A DNA stretch of 64,000 nt. Origin: Flavobacteriaceae bacterium MAR_2009_75. GTDB lineage: Bacteria > Bacteroidota > Bacteroidia > Flavobacteriales > Flavobacteriaceae. The notes beneath the pieces were generated by a model. The model was not told the origin of the DNA, did no database searches, and saw nothing but the letters and a program-made list of their open reading frames with translations. The translations under genes and the position numbers were made by a program. The DNA lies in contig PHTZ01000001.1 of the NCBI GenBank assembly GCA_002813285.1, forward strand, positions 2,169,501 to 2,233,500. The letters are read 5' to 3'. Positions 8,312 to 16,513 of the stretch are shown one piece after another; the first letter of the stretch is position 1; the number at the start of each line of letters is the position of its first letter.

Positions 8312-9931
8312 ATGACCATAGCGCTTTTTGTGCTATGGTCTATTTACATGAATGCCCAAAAGGCTCCAACACAAAAAATCGAACACATAGTGGTGATGGG
8401 TTTTGACGGACTTAGCCCAGATGGACTTCAAAATGCCGACACCCCGACCTTCGATAAAATAATCGCTGAAGGCGCTTCGACTATGCACGCCAGGGCCGTA
8501 CTGCCAACAAGCTCGAGCAGTAATTGGGCCTCTATGATCATGGGCGCAGGTACCGAACAACATGGCATTACCTCCAATGCCTGGGAACGTGACAACTTTA
8601 CTTTACCGGCCGTAACCCAGAGTGAAGATTTTTTATTCCCCACGATATTCAAGCTGGTTGACACGAACTTTCCTAATAAAGAGGTTGGCGCCATTTACCA
8701 CTGGGGCGGTTTTGGTAGATTATTCGAGAAAAGTGCTGTCGATTATGATGTAAACCCTGAATCAGAAGATGAAACGGTTAAAATTGCCAGCGAATACATC
8801 CGATCAAAAAAGGCTAAATTCACTTTTGTTCATTTTGACCATGTCGATCATGCAGGTCATGAATATGGTCATGGAACCCCACATTATTACGAATCCGTAG
8901 AAAAATCAGATGAACTTCTCAAAGAAGTCATGAACGCCATTGAAACAGCAGGTATTTCAGATAGAACTTTGGTCATCATTAGTGCCGACCATGGCGGATT
9001 GGGTAAAGGTCATGGAGGTGAATCTCTTCAGGAAGTAGAAATTCCATTTATTGTTTGGGGGCCGTCGGTTAAAAAAGGGCATACCATTTTACACCCCGTT
9101 TATCAGTATGACAATGCGGCCACCGTTGCTTTTGCTTTAGGATTAGAGATACCCCATGCTTGGATTGGCAAACCTGTCAAGTCGGCTTTTAAAGGTTTTG
9201 TATCGAATGATGATTACCCTACACTGATTCAGTTAAAAGAGCCTTCCATTTTACCTAAATCTGAAGGTTATAAAAAGGCAGGCGGCCTTTTTAATGAGAA
9301 GGCTGAGGTGATAATAGAAAATTTCAATACCGAAGGTGAAGTTCGCTATACGACAGATGGTAGTTTTCCGACCAAATCTTCCGAACGTTACCTAAAGCCT
9401 TTTCAATTAACGGAAAATTCAATAGTGAAAAGCGCTATCTTCAAAGAAGGTAAAATAAGAAGCATGGTAAGCGAGGCCTATTTTAGATTCAAACCTAAAG
9501 ACAGACCAAAGCCAGTTCAATATGAGGTTTTTTATTTAAAAGGATTACAGTTTGTTCCCGAATTGAAAAATAAAAAAGCTGACTTTTCTGGTCACTCTTT
9601 TGAAATTGCATCCGATGAAATTAAAGATAAAATCAAAGCAAATACCGCAGTTCGGTTCACTTCTCAGATTCAAATCAATGAAGTGGACACCTATACATTT
9701 TTTACTCGCTCCGATGATGGCAGCAAACTCTTCATTGACGGAAAGCTGGTAGTTGATAACGACGGCGACCACGGGGTCAAAGAGAACGGAGGGCAAATGA
9801 AATTAGAATCGGGGGCGCACAAGCTTGAGGTTCTTTGGTTCAATGGAGGTGGTGATGGTTGGCTCGATGTTTTCATCGAATCGGAAAAAATGGCCAAACA
9901 AATACTACCAAGCTCAATGTTAAAAAAATAG
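8312..9931 (+). CDS. Secreted AlkP-superfamily phosphodiesterase with CHB_HEX_C-like and PA14-like C-terminal domains
   Basis: From ATG 8312 the protein is 539 residues; the frame is open further upstream, but this start gives a proper signal peptide (about 1-16, ending MNAQ) and leaves 25 nt after susD. Residues about 22-300 are a nucleotide-pyrophosphatase/phosphodiesterase-type catalytic domain: Asp32 in GFDG, nucleophile probably Ser68 in LPTSSSSNW, then HFDHVDHAGH and SADHGGLGKGHGG metal ligands. A chitobiase C-terminal-like strand domain (about 320-395, YTTDGSFPT) and a PA14-like domain (about 405-530, TFFTRSDDGSKLFIDG) follow. Those accessory domains usually bind carbohydrate, which suggests attack on phosphorylated or phosphonylated surface polymers. 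Substrate unknown. Confidence 0.88.
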   Translation: MTIALFVLWSIYMNAQKAPTQKIEHIVVMGFDGLSPDGLQNADTPTFDKIIAEGASTMHARAVLPTSSSSNWASMIMGAGTEQHGITSNAWERDNFTLPAVTQSEDFLFPTIFKLVDTNFPNKEVGAIYHWGGFGRLFEKSAVDYDVNPESEDETVKIASEYIRSKKAKFTFVHFDHVDHAGHEYGHGTPHYYESVEKSDELLKEVMNAIETAGISDRTLVIISADHGGLGKGHGGESLQEVEIPFIVWGPSVKKGHTILHPVYQYDNAATVAFALGLEIPHAWIGKPVKSAFKGFVSNDDYPTLIQLKEPSILPKSEGYKKAGGLFNEKAEVIIENFNTEGEVRYTTDGSFPTKSSERYLKPFQLTENSIVKSAIFKEGKIRSMVSEAYFRFKPKDRPKPVQYEVFYLKGLQFVPELKNKKADFSGHSFEIASDEIKDKIKANTAVRFTSQIQINEVDTYTFFTRSDDGSKLFIDGKLVVDNDGDHGVKENGGQMKLESGAHKLEVLWFNGGGDGWLDVFIESEKMAKQILPSSMLKK

Positions 9932-9935
9932 TTCG

Positions 9936-11204
9936 ATGAACCTTAGATTGCCCTTATATTGTTACTTGTTTTTTACAATTAACGTTCTTTTTGCCCAAAA
10001 TGGGGAGCAGTTACCCCCTTGGGAAGAGGGCATGCTAGATATTCATCATATAAACACCGGTAGGGGCGATGCGGCATTCTCGATTTTACCCAATGGCACC
10101 ACACTTTTAATAGATGCCGGCGACATGTCAGAAACCCGTGCCAGAACACTGTCGGCACGAAATGCCAAACTTGTTCCCAACCGCTCAAAGTCGGCTATGG
10201 CGTGGGTCGTCGACTACATCGAACAATTTTTACCAAAAAGCAATAAAAGGCAATTAGATTATGCCATGATTACCCATTACCATGACGACCATTTTGGTGA
10301 GATGGATGCGGAACGGGAATTTATATCTGAGGGAAACTATGCCCTCACTGGCTTGGTCGAAGTGGGGCATCATTTGCCTATAAAGACCATAATAGATCGG
10401 GGAAGCTCTTTTCCGATTGACCTAAAGAACCCCGAAATACAGTCCGAATTAGCTAAAGATGATAAGTACGGAATGATTTCGTCTTTGACAAATTATTGGA
10501 ATTTTCTCGAGCACCAATCAAAAACCAATGGTACGGTGCATGAAGAGCTGGTTGCCGGCAAGTTGAACCAAATAGGGTTGAAAAAATCACCCGGAAAATT
10601 TTCTGATTTTAGCATTCGGAATATTGCCGTCAACGGACAGGTATGGACAGGCAAAAACGACAACACTTATCCCCTTTTTTCCGAAGGGGAATATCCGGGA
10701 GAAAATCCGTTAAGTACGTGCATCAAAATCTCTTACGGCGCCTTTGATTATTTCACCGGAGGAGATATTAGTGGTGTCGGGCCTTATGGGGAATCTGACC
10801 TCAACTCTTTAGAGTCTAACGTCGCACCGGTCATTGGGGCGGTTGATGTTGCCACGTTGAACCACCATGGCAATCGCGATTCTCAAAACATTGAGTATGT
10901 TCGAACCCTCAGACCAAGGGTATGGATTCAGCAAAATTGGTCTTCAGACCACCCTGGGGAAGAGGTATTGCGAAGAATTACTTCTAAAACTTTATATCCG
11001 GAAGACCGAGATCTATTTTCAACCGTAATGCTCCAACCCTTAAAAGAGGTCATCGGAGAGCGTTTAAACCAATACATAAGTCAAAACGGACACGTGGTTT
11101 TGCGTGTTTATGAATACGGAAACAGTTACGAAATCTTTATTTTAAACGACCGCTCTGAACAGCGCGAAATAAAATCACAGCACGGACCTTATGAATCAAG
11201 ATGA
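9936..11204 (+). CDS. Secreted metallo-beta-lactamase-fold hydrolase
   Basis: This 422-residue protein has a cleavable signal peptide (about residues 1-20, ending LFAQ) and an MBL fold. LLIDAG precedes the metal motif THYHDDHFG (HxHxDH), and TLNHHGN near residue 310 resembles the ComEC/Rec2-like MBL group. It starts 4 nt after the phosphodiesterase gene and overlaps the PLP lyase gene by 14 nt, so it belongs to the same operon. MBL enzymes include phosphodiesterases such as PhnP, so a phosphoester or cyclic-phosphate hydrolase role is plausible, but nothing in the sequence fixes the substrate. No residue of the metal site appears missing. Confidence 0.8.
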   Translation: MNLRLPLYCYLFFTINVLFAQNGEQLPPWEEGMLDIHHINTGRGDAAFSILPNGTTLLIDAGDMSETRARTLSARNAKLVPNRSKSAMAWVVDYIEQFLPKSNKRQLDYAMITHYHDDHFGEMDAEREFISEGNYALTGLVEVGHHLPIKTIIDRGSSFPIDLKNPEIQSELAKDDKYGMISSLTNYWNFLEHQSKTNGTVHEELVAGKLNQIGLKKSPGKFSDFSIRNIAVNGQVWTGKNDNTYPLFSEGEYPGENPLSTCIKISYGAFDYFTGGDISGVGPYGESDLNSLESNVAPVIGAVDVATLNHHGNRDSQNIEYVRTLRPRVWIQQNWSSDHPGEEVLRRITSKTLYPEDRDLFSTVMLQPLKEVIGERLNQYISQNGHVVLRVYEYGNSYEIFILNDRSEQREIKSQHGPYESR

Positions 11205-12549
11205 CGGAAAGAAAATTGGCCTGAACAAACGCACCGAAGGTGATATAAATTTTACACCCGAAAGAGAAAAATGGTTGAATGAAAATGTTGATGCAGAAAC
11301 CATAAAACTTTTAGAAAAAGATGCGAAATTCTTTCTGCATCAATCGCTATCAACCCCATGTTTAGATGTGCTCAAAAACTGCGAAGGGCCCTATATCCAA
11401 AATATTGACGGAAAGAAGTATCTCGATTTTCATGGTAACAATGTACACCAGATAGGGTTTTCTCACCCCAAACTGGTTCAGAAATTGACCGGGCAATTAC
11501 AATCGCTTACGTTCTCCACACGTAGGTACACCAATGAAACCGCCATTAATTTTGCTGAAAAATTAGCCTCTTTACTACCTTCGGATTTAAATCGAACCTT
11601 AATGACCCCCAATGGCAGTTCTGCTATTGGCATCGCCCTTAAATTGGCAAGGGCCGTAACCGGAAAATTCAAAGTGGTCTCTTTTTGGGATTCCTTTCAC
11701 GGCGCATCGCTTGACGCCATCGGTGTGGGTGGAGAAGCTGTTTTCAGGGAATATATGGGTCCGTTAATGCCCGGGGTCGAGCGTATTCCGCCACCTGTAT
11801 CTTACCGAGGTATCTTTGAAGGTGACGAAAATAAATGCCTAGAACATTTGGAGTATGTTTTTGCGAAAGAAGGTGATATAGGCGCATTTTTGGCCGAGAC
11901 TATCAGAAATACCGATGTTCAAATACCCTCCAAAAAATTCTGGCAAGAAGCACGAGCGCTATGTGATAGGTATGGTGTATTTTTAATTCTTGATGAAATA
12001 CCGATTGCATTGGGCAGAACGGGAAAGATGTTCGCCTTTGAGCATTTTGAAATCGAACCTGATATTCTTTGTTTAGGAAAAGGCCTTGGTGGTGGTATTT
12101 TTCCGCAAGCAGCGATGGTTACTAGAGATGATTACAACCGTTTCGGAGATATCTCTTTAGGGCACTACACACATGAGAAGAGTCCGCTAGGTGCTTTGGC
12201 CGCTTTAACTACCATAGAAATTATTGAAGAGGAAAACCTATTGGAAAAAACTCAGGAAGATGCCAAGTTCATGTCTAACGAGCTTTTAAAACTTCAAAGT
12301 AAGTACAACATAATTGGTGATGTTCGTGGTGCAGGCCTCCTTTGGGGCATAGAACTCGTGAAGGACCGAAACACCAAAGAAAAAGCTATTCTTGAGGCCG
12401 AAAAGGTAATGTACCATTGTCTAAAGCACGGACTAAGCTTCAAGGTTTCCGCAGGTAATGTATTGCAATTGGCCCCAGCTTTGACCATTTCTAGAAAAGA
12501 ACTGCAGCACGCCATTGGCATTATTGACAACGCACTGGAACAATTATAA
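11191..12549 (+). CDS. pbfA: PLP-dependent class III aminotransferase-fold enzyme, probable (R)-1-hydroxy-2-aminoethylphosphonate ammonia-lyase (PbfA-like)
   Basis: This 452-residue cytoplasmic protein has the class III aminotransferase fold. The N-terminal segment STPCLDVLKNCEG...DFHGNNVHQIGFSHP is of the kind seen in PbfA, LDEIPIALGRTGKM is the PLP-ring aspartate region, and Lys297 in LGKGLGGG is the Schiff-base lysine. PbfA converts (R)-1-hydroxy-2-aminoethylphosphonate to phosphonoacetaldehyde and ammonia, feeding a phosphonatase. The PhnX-like enzyme and FAD oxidase 9 kb upstream fit this. It lies inside the SusCD operon between genes for secreted hydrolases and overlaps the preceding gene by 14 nt. 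An ordinary omega-transaminase (for instance AEP transaminase) is the main alternative. Confidence 0.72.
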   Translation: MNQDDGKKIGLNKRTEGDINFTPEREKWLNENVDAETIKLLEKDAKFFLHQSLSTPCLDVLKNCEGPYIQNIDGKKYLDFHGNNVHQIGFSHPKLVQKLTGQLQSLTFSTRRYTNETAINFAEKLASLLPSDLNRTLMTPNGSSAIGIALKLARAVTGKFKVVSFWDSFHGASLDAIGVGGEAVFREYMGPLMPGVERIPPPVSYRGIFEGDENKCLEHLEYVFAKEGDIGAFLAETIRNTDVQIPSKKFWQEARALCDRYGVFLILDEIPIALGRTGKMFAFEHFEIEPDILCLGKGLGGGIFPQAAMVTRDDYNRFGDISLGHYTHEKSPLGALAALTTIEIIEEENLLEKTQEDAKFMSNELLKLQSKYNIIGDVRGAGLLWGIELVKDRNTKEKAILEAEKVMYHCLKHGLSFKVSAGNVLQLAPALTISRKELQHAIGIIDNALEQL

Positions 12550-12567
12550 TTCAAACTATACCAAAAA

Positions 12568-14154
12568 ATGTACAATAAGTTTACCCCTTTATTACTGCTG
12601 TTTGCAGTTTGTATGCAGGCTCAAAAAACGGTGCCGGAATTTGTGGTGCATCCCTTTTTACAAGATGCAACTCCCAATTCTATTATCATCAAGTGGGAAA
12701 CCTCCAATGGAGAGCAAAGCATCGTTGAATACGGCACAACACCCAAGCTGGGCAAAAAGTCTGAAGGATTTTCCTATGACATCAATTTTAGTGATTCACG
12801 GGTACACGAGGTGAAAATTGAGGGTCTAAAACGATTTACGGTTTACTATTACCGCGTTCGTACGGGTAATCTGGTTTCCGATATATTTCAATTTAAAACA
12901 CCCCCTTTCGGCAGCGATAATCAATCTTTCAATATGCTCGCTATGAGCGACATGCAGATTGATGGCCAACATCCTGATAAGTTTTCAGAGATAGTGAACG
13001 AGGGCATTCTTCCTTATTTAAAAAAAGAATACGGTAAGGATGTTGCCGAAAATTTGGCCTTAGTGATGATCCCCGGTGATCTGGTTTCAGACGGCACTAA
13101 TTATACCCACTGGAACGACCACTTTTTTAGACCTTCAAAAAATTTGTTTGCCGAAATACCTGTCTATCCCGTTTTAGGCAACCATGAAAAAAACACCACT
13201 TACTATTTCAAGTACTTCAGTCTTCCTGAAAATGGCACTCCTGCCTACGCCGAGCATTGGTGGTACAAAGATTATGGCAATACCCGAATTATCGGCCTTG
13301 ATTCCAATGAAGGTTTCCGAAATATCCAAAAACAATATGATTGGTTGAAAGAGGTGCTGGAAGACACCGAAAAGAACGCCGATATCGATTTTGTGTTCGC
13401 TCAACTTCACCATCCGCACAAATCTGAATTATGGATTCCCGGGGAGGAAGAATCTACCGGAAAAGTGGTTAAAATGTTGGAAGAATTCACCACAAAAACG
13501 GGGAAACCAAGTCTACATTTCTTTGGGCATACACACGGTTATTCTCGCGGTCAATCAAAAGACCACAAACACCTATGGGTAAATGTGGCCAGTGCCGGTG
13601 GCGCAATTGACAATTGGGGCGAATTCGAGGGTAGAGATTATGACGAGTTCACCGTAACCCAAGATGAATATGGTTTTGTAATGGTAGAGGTCGATGCCTC
13701 TCAAGAAGGTCCCAAGTTCACTTTAAAAAGAATAAGTAGGGGCAATGAGAATGTTTTTCGAGAAAACGAAAAGACCGACGAAATAACAGTTTACGCCAAA
13801 GACCGAAAGCCCAATACTCCAGAAACGGTTTCCACTGATGCTACCATCTCTTTTACAGGCACTGTCTTAAAGGCCAAAGCATTTAGCAGCTCGCACGAGG
13901 GCGCTTATCATGCAGCTTCCCATTGGCAAATATCAACCAAAAACGATTTTTCAAAACTTGTGCTTGACAGCTGGAAACAATCTGAAAATTGGTATTATCT
14001 TGAAAATAGGCAGAAGGATGACGACCTTACAGACGAACCTAGCAAACGTCTTTCCCCTTCGACAACCTACTATTGGCGCGTGCGCTACAGAGACCAAAAC
14101 CTGAATTGGAGCGATTGGTCAGAAACCGGAACCTTTAAAACCTCTTCAAAATGA
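12568..14154 (+). CDS. Secreted purple-acid-phosphatase-like metallophosphoesterase with flanking FN3-like domains
   Basis: This 528-residue protein has a signal peptide (about 1-18, ending MQAQ). An N-terminal fibronectin-III-like domain (about 22-112) is typical of purple acid phosphatases. A calcineurin-type catalytic domain follows, with SDMQIDG, PGDLVSDG, GNHEKNT, LHHPHKS and GHTHGYSR supplying the metal ligands. A second FN3-like domain closes the protein (about 415-525, STTYYWRVRYRDQNLNWSDW). It should remove phosphate from monoesters or diesters in the periplasm or outside the cell. Its ATGA overlap with the next gene and 18-nt gap to the lyase gene place it in the operon. Confidence 0.88.
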   Translation: MYNKFTPLLLLFAVCMQAQKTVPEFVVHPFLQDATPNSIIIKWETSNGEQSIVEYGTTPKLGKKSEGFSYDINFSDSRVHEVKIEGLKRFTVYYYRVRTGNLVSDIFQFKTPPFGSDNQSFNMLAMSDMQIDGQHPDKFSEIVNEGILPYLKKEYGKDVAENLALVMIPGDLVSDGTNYTHWNDHFFRPSKNLFAEIPVYPVLGNHEKNTTYYFKYFSLPENGTPAYAEHWWYKDYGNTRIIGLDSNEGFRNIQKQYDWLKEVLEDTEKNADIDFVFAQLHHPHKSELWIPGEEESTGKVVKMLEEFTTKTGKPSLHFFGHTHGYSRGQSKDHKHLWVNVASAGGAIDNWGEFEGRDYDEFTVTQDEYGFVMVEVDASQEGPKFTLKRISRGNENVFRENEKTDEITVYAKDRKPNTPETVSTDATISFTGTVLKAKAFSSSHEGAYHAASHWQISTKNDFSKLVLDSWKQSENWYYLENRQKDDDLTDEPSKRLSPSTTYYWRVRYRDQNLNWSDWSETGTFKTSSK

Positions 14155-15233
14155 AAAAAATAGAACTTTTGCTTTTGTTTATTTTGGTTACGAACCTTAT
14201 TGTGGCTCAAGATAAACCTAAAGTGGTATTGATAACTTTAGATGGATTAAGGTGGCAAGAACTTTTCTCTGGAGCTGACCCTCTTTTGGTCGCCAACAAA
14301 GACTTCGTACACGACACCACTGCCTTGAAAAATCAATTTTGGAAAGAAACAAAAGAAGCTAGACGGGAAGCTTTGATGCCGTTTCTATGGAACGAGGTAG
14401 CTAAAATAGGCCGATTGCACGGTAATCGAGCGCTAGGCAGTAAAGTTGATCTGACCAACAAAATGTGGTTTTCTTACCCAGGATACAATGAAATTTTGAC
14501 CGGCCATGCCGATGACGAACGAATAACCAGCAACGATAAATTAAACAACCCCAACACTACCCTGCTCGAAATTGCAAACCATGATAAAAGGTACAAAGGC
14601 AAGGTTGCCGCTTTCGGAAGTTGGGATGTGTTCCCCTATATCGTAAACGAAGAGCGTTCGGGAGTACCTGTAAACGCAGGTTTCGAGATGGCAGCGAGAT
14701 CGAACCTTTCTGAGCGGGAAAAGTTTTTGAACGAATTACAGCCAAAAGTGCCTAGCCCCTGGGGTACGGTACGCCTAGATGCCTTTACACATCATTATGC
14801 CCTGGAGTATATGAAAAAAGAGCATCCTGAACTGGTATATATCGCCTATGGAGAAACTGATGATTTTGCCCACGACGGCGAATATGATTCCTATCTAAAA
14901 TCGGCAAAAAATACCGATGCGATGATTGAAGAGCTGTGGCGCTACACCCAACAAGATTCATTTTATAAAGACAACACGCTATTTATCATCACCACCGACC
15001 ACGGTCGTGGCACTCAACCTCTTGAGACTTGGAAAAGTCATGGAGAAAAAATAAAGGGTGCAGGTGCGGTTTGGATGATTTTGTTTGGAAAAGGAGTACC
15101 CCCTCAAGGTGAAATTGCAAAGCCTGAACAGCTATACAGCAATCAAATTGCACCTACGGTACTTAAGGTTTTTGACCTTCAAGACAGCTCGAAAAAAATG
15201 AAAGGTAAACCGTTAAATTTATTATTGGAATAG
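14151..15233 (+). CDS. Secreted AlkP-superfamily phosphodiesterase/phosphatase
   Basis: This 360-residue protein has a signal peptide (about 1-20, ending IVAQ). It is an alkaline-phosphatase-superfamily enzyme: Asp31 in TLDGLRW, probable nucleophile Ser108 in WFSYPGYNEILTG, then GETDDFAHDG, TTDHGRGT and SHGEK carry the remaining metal ligands. The family includes phosphodiesterases, phosphoglycerol hydrolases and phosphonoacetate hydrolase; the sequence alone does not separate these. It starts in an ATGA overlap with the purple-acid-phosphatase-like gene and is the last gene of the SusCD operon; a terminator hairpin follows about 105 nt downstream. It has no accessory binding domain, unlike the first AlkP enzyme of the operon. 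Confidence 0.85.
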   Translation: MKKIELLLLFILVTNLIVAQDKPKVVLITLDGLRWQELFSGADPLLVANKDFVHDTTALKNQFWKETKEARREALMPFLWNEVAKIGRLHGNRALGSKVDLTNKMWFSYPGYNEILTGHADDERITSNDKLNNPNTTLLEIANHDKRYKGKVAAFGSWDVFPYIVNEERSGVPVNAGFEMAARSNLSEREKFLNELQPKVPSPWGTVRLDAFTHHYALEYMKKEHPELVYIAYGETDDFAHDGEYDSYLKSAKNTDAMIEELWRYTQQDSFYKDNTLFIITTDHGRGTQPLETWKSHGEKIKGAGAVWMILFGKGVPPQGEIAKPEQLYSNQIAPTVLKVFDLQDSSKKMKGKPLNLLLE

Positions 15234-15289
15234 CGCTCCTTTTCGTAATGATTGCTTCACTTTCAATTAACCCGAATACAAGCTCTAAA

Positions 15290-15370
15290 GCCGATTTTTG
15301 ACAAGATTATTTGAGTTAGTCTAGTTTGAGTTAGTTTTAAAACCGGTGTAGAATCAACACCGGTTTTGTC
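15290..15370 (+). ncRNA. Twin TTTGAGTTAG element with terminator hairpin, copy A
   Basis: The order is GCCGATTTTTG (15290-15300), TTTGAGTTAG (15310-15319), a 5-nt gap, TTTGAGTTAG (15325-15334), then a perfect 11-bp hairpin AAAACCGGTGT/ACACCGGTTTT (15339-15349 and 15357-15367, 7-nt loop) followed by GTCTTTTT. The same arrangement recurs at 19019-19110. The hairpin probably terminates the phosphonate operon. The conserved sequence before it suggests either a short separate RNA or a conserved 3' end. I do not recognise the class. Confidence 0.5.
15339..15367 (+). terminator. Rho-independent terminator of the SusCD phosphonate operon
   Basis: An 11-bp perfect stem with an ACCGGTGT core and a 7-nt loop is followed by GTCTTTTT, 105 nt after the last stop codon of the operon. 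The A-rich left flank lets it work partly in both directions. Confidence 0.75.
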
Positions 15371-15504
15371 TTTTTACCTCAATACAAAGCGCCTAAAAAC
15401 TATATGCTTCACAAAGTTGATGATTAACTAACAATTAATTAATCAAGGGTTTACGACTGGGTAAAGTTAATTTTGCAAAATTTGGTATACCGTATTTTCT
15501 GCAT

Positions 15505-15630
15505 ATGAAGCTAATTGTAGTTTACGTTTCAACCCTGTTGGTCAACTTCTTTATCTCACGACTGAGAAGCTACTTTTCGCCCCTCAAATTCAAGAAAATA
15601 AAAACTTCCAGATTTCATTCCGCTACATGA
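15505..15630 (+). CDS. Possible 41-residue membrane peptide coupled to the LpxH-like gene
   Basis: A short reading frame starts MKLIVVYVSTLLVNFFISR: a hydrophobic helix of about 15 residues followed by a basic tail rich in Lys and Arg. Its TGA stop overlaps the ATG of the phosphoesterase gene (ATGA), the usual arrangement for translational coupling. TAATTTTG at 15467-15474, 31 nt upstream, matches the -7 promoter consensus. It could be a real single-pass peptide, a leader that controls translation, or chance. No homology can be claimed. Confidence 0.35.
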   Translation: MKLIVVYVSTLLVNFFISRLRSYFSPLKFKKIKTSRFHSAT

Positions 15631-16493
15631 AAAAAAGACCCGTTGACATTGTAGTCATTTCCGATGTGCACTTAGGCACATACGGGTGCCACGCAAAAGA
15701 ATTGATTAAATATTTAAAGTCGATCAAACCGAAACAAGTGGTGTTGAACGGTGATATAATCGACATCTGGCAGTTTAGTAAACGGTATTGGCCAAAATCG
15801 CACATGAAGGTTATTAAAATTATTATGGAGTGGATAGCCAAAGGGGTTAAGGTACACTACGTAACAGGTAACCATGATGAAATGTTGCGAAAATTTGTTG
15901 GCTTTCAATTGGGGTCGTTCAGTATCGTGAACAAATTGGTCTTGACCGTACACGGTAAAAAAGCTTGGATTTTTCACGGCGACGTGTTCGATGTCACCAT
16001 GCAACACTCGAAGTGGTTGGCAAAACTAGGTGCTGTTGGTTATGATACCCTCATTCTACTGAATAGGGGTGTCAATTTCTGCTATAAAAAATTGGGTCGC
16101 GGACCGGTTTCAATGTCTAAAAAGATTAAGAATGGAGTGAAATCCGCTGTGAAATTCATCAATAATTTTGAGTACACAGCAGCTGAAATTGCGATAGAGA
16201 ACGAATTCGACTATGTTATCTGCGGCCATATTCACCAACCCGAAATAAAAACCATTAAAACAGATAATGGTGCTGTGAAATATCTCAATTCAGGGGATTG
16301 GATCGAAAACCTTACCTCGTTGGAATACTCAAAAGGCCAATGGAAACTGTACCATTATGAAGAAGATTTGCAATTGATGACCCACGAAGACGCCGATACC
16401 AACGACCCTATTGAAATGCTCGAAAAAAAAGCGCTTTTCGAGAGTTTACTGGCTGAATTCAACAGTATGTCAGCTTCAAGGGCTAGCAAGTAA
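15627..16493 (+). CDS. LpxH-like calcineurin-type phosphoesterase (UDP-2,3-diacylglucosamine diphosphatase family)
   Basis: This 288-residue cytoplasmic protein has the full metallophosphoesterase motif set near its N-terminus: SDVHLGTYG, NGDIIDIWQ, GNHDE, and later FHGD and CGHIHQPE. Its layout resembles LpxH-related diphosphatases, which cleave UDP-diacylglucosamine to lipid X in lipid A synthesis. Many Bacteroidota carry such paralogues beside glycosyltransferases. It begins a three-gene operon, with the glycosyltransferase 20 nt downstream and the GH1 gene overlapping after that. Because the genome must have another LpxH, and this one is grouped with sugar enzymes, it may act on a different glycolipid or nucleotide-sugar diphosphate. 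No signal peptide is seen. Confidence 0.8.
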   Translation: MKKRPVDIVVISDVHLGTYGCHAKELIKYLKSIKPKQVVLNGDIIDIWQFSKRYWPKSHMKVIKIIMEWIAKGVKVHYVTGNHDEMLRKFVGFQLGSFSIVNKLVLTVHGKKAWIFHGDVFDVTMQHSKWLAKLGAVGYDTLILLNRGVNFCYKKLGRGPVSMSKKIKNGVKSAVKFINNFEYTAAEIAIENEFDYVICGHIHQPEIKTIKTDNGAVKYLNSGDWIENLTSLEYSKGQWKLYHYEEDLQLMTHEDADTNDPIEMLEKKALFESLLAEFNSMSASRASK

Positions 16494-16513
16494 CAATCAA
16501 AAATTGCTTAAAG

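Noticed and set aside
1-15233. C-P lyase (phnGHIJKLM) pathway
   Set aside because: None of its genes are recognisable here; the enzymes present fit a phosphonatase-type route instead. A 2-aminoethylphosphonate transaminase (phnW) is also not seen in the window.
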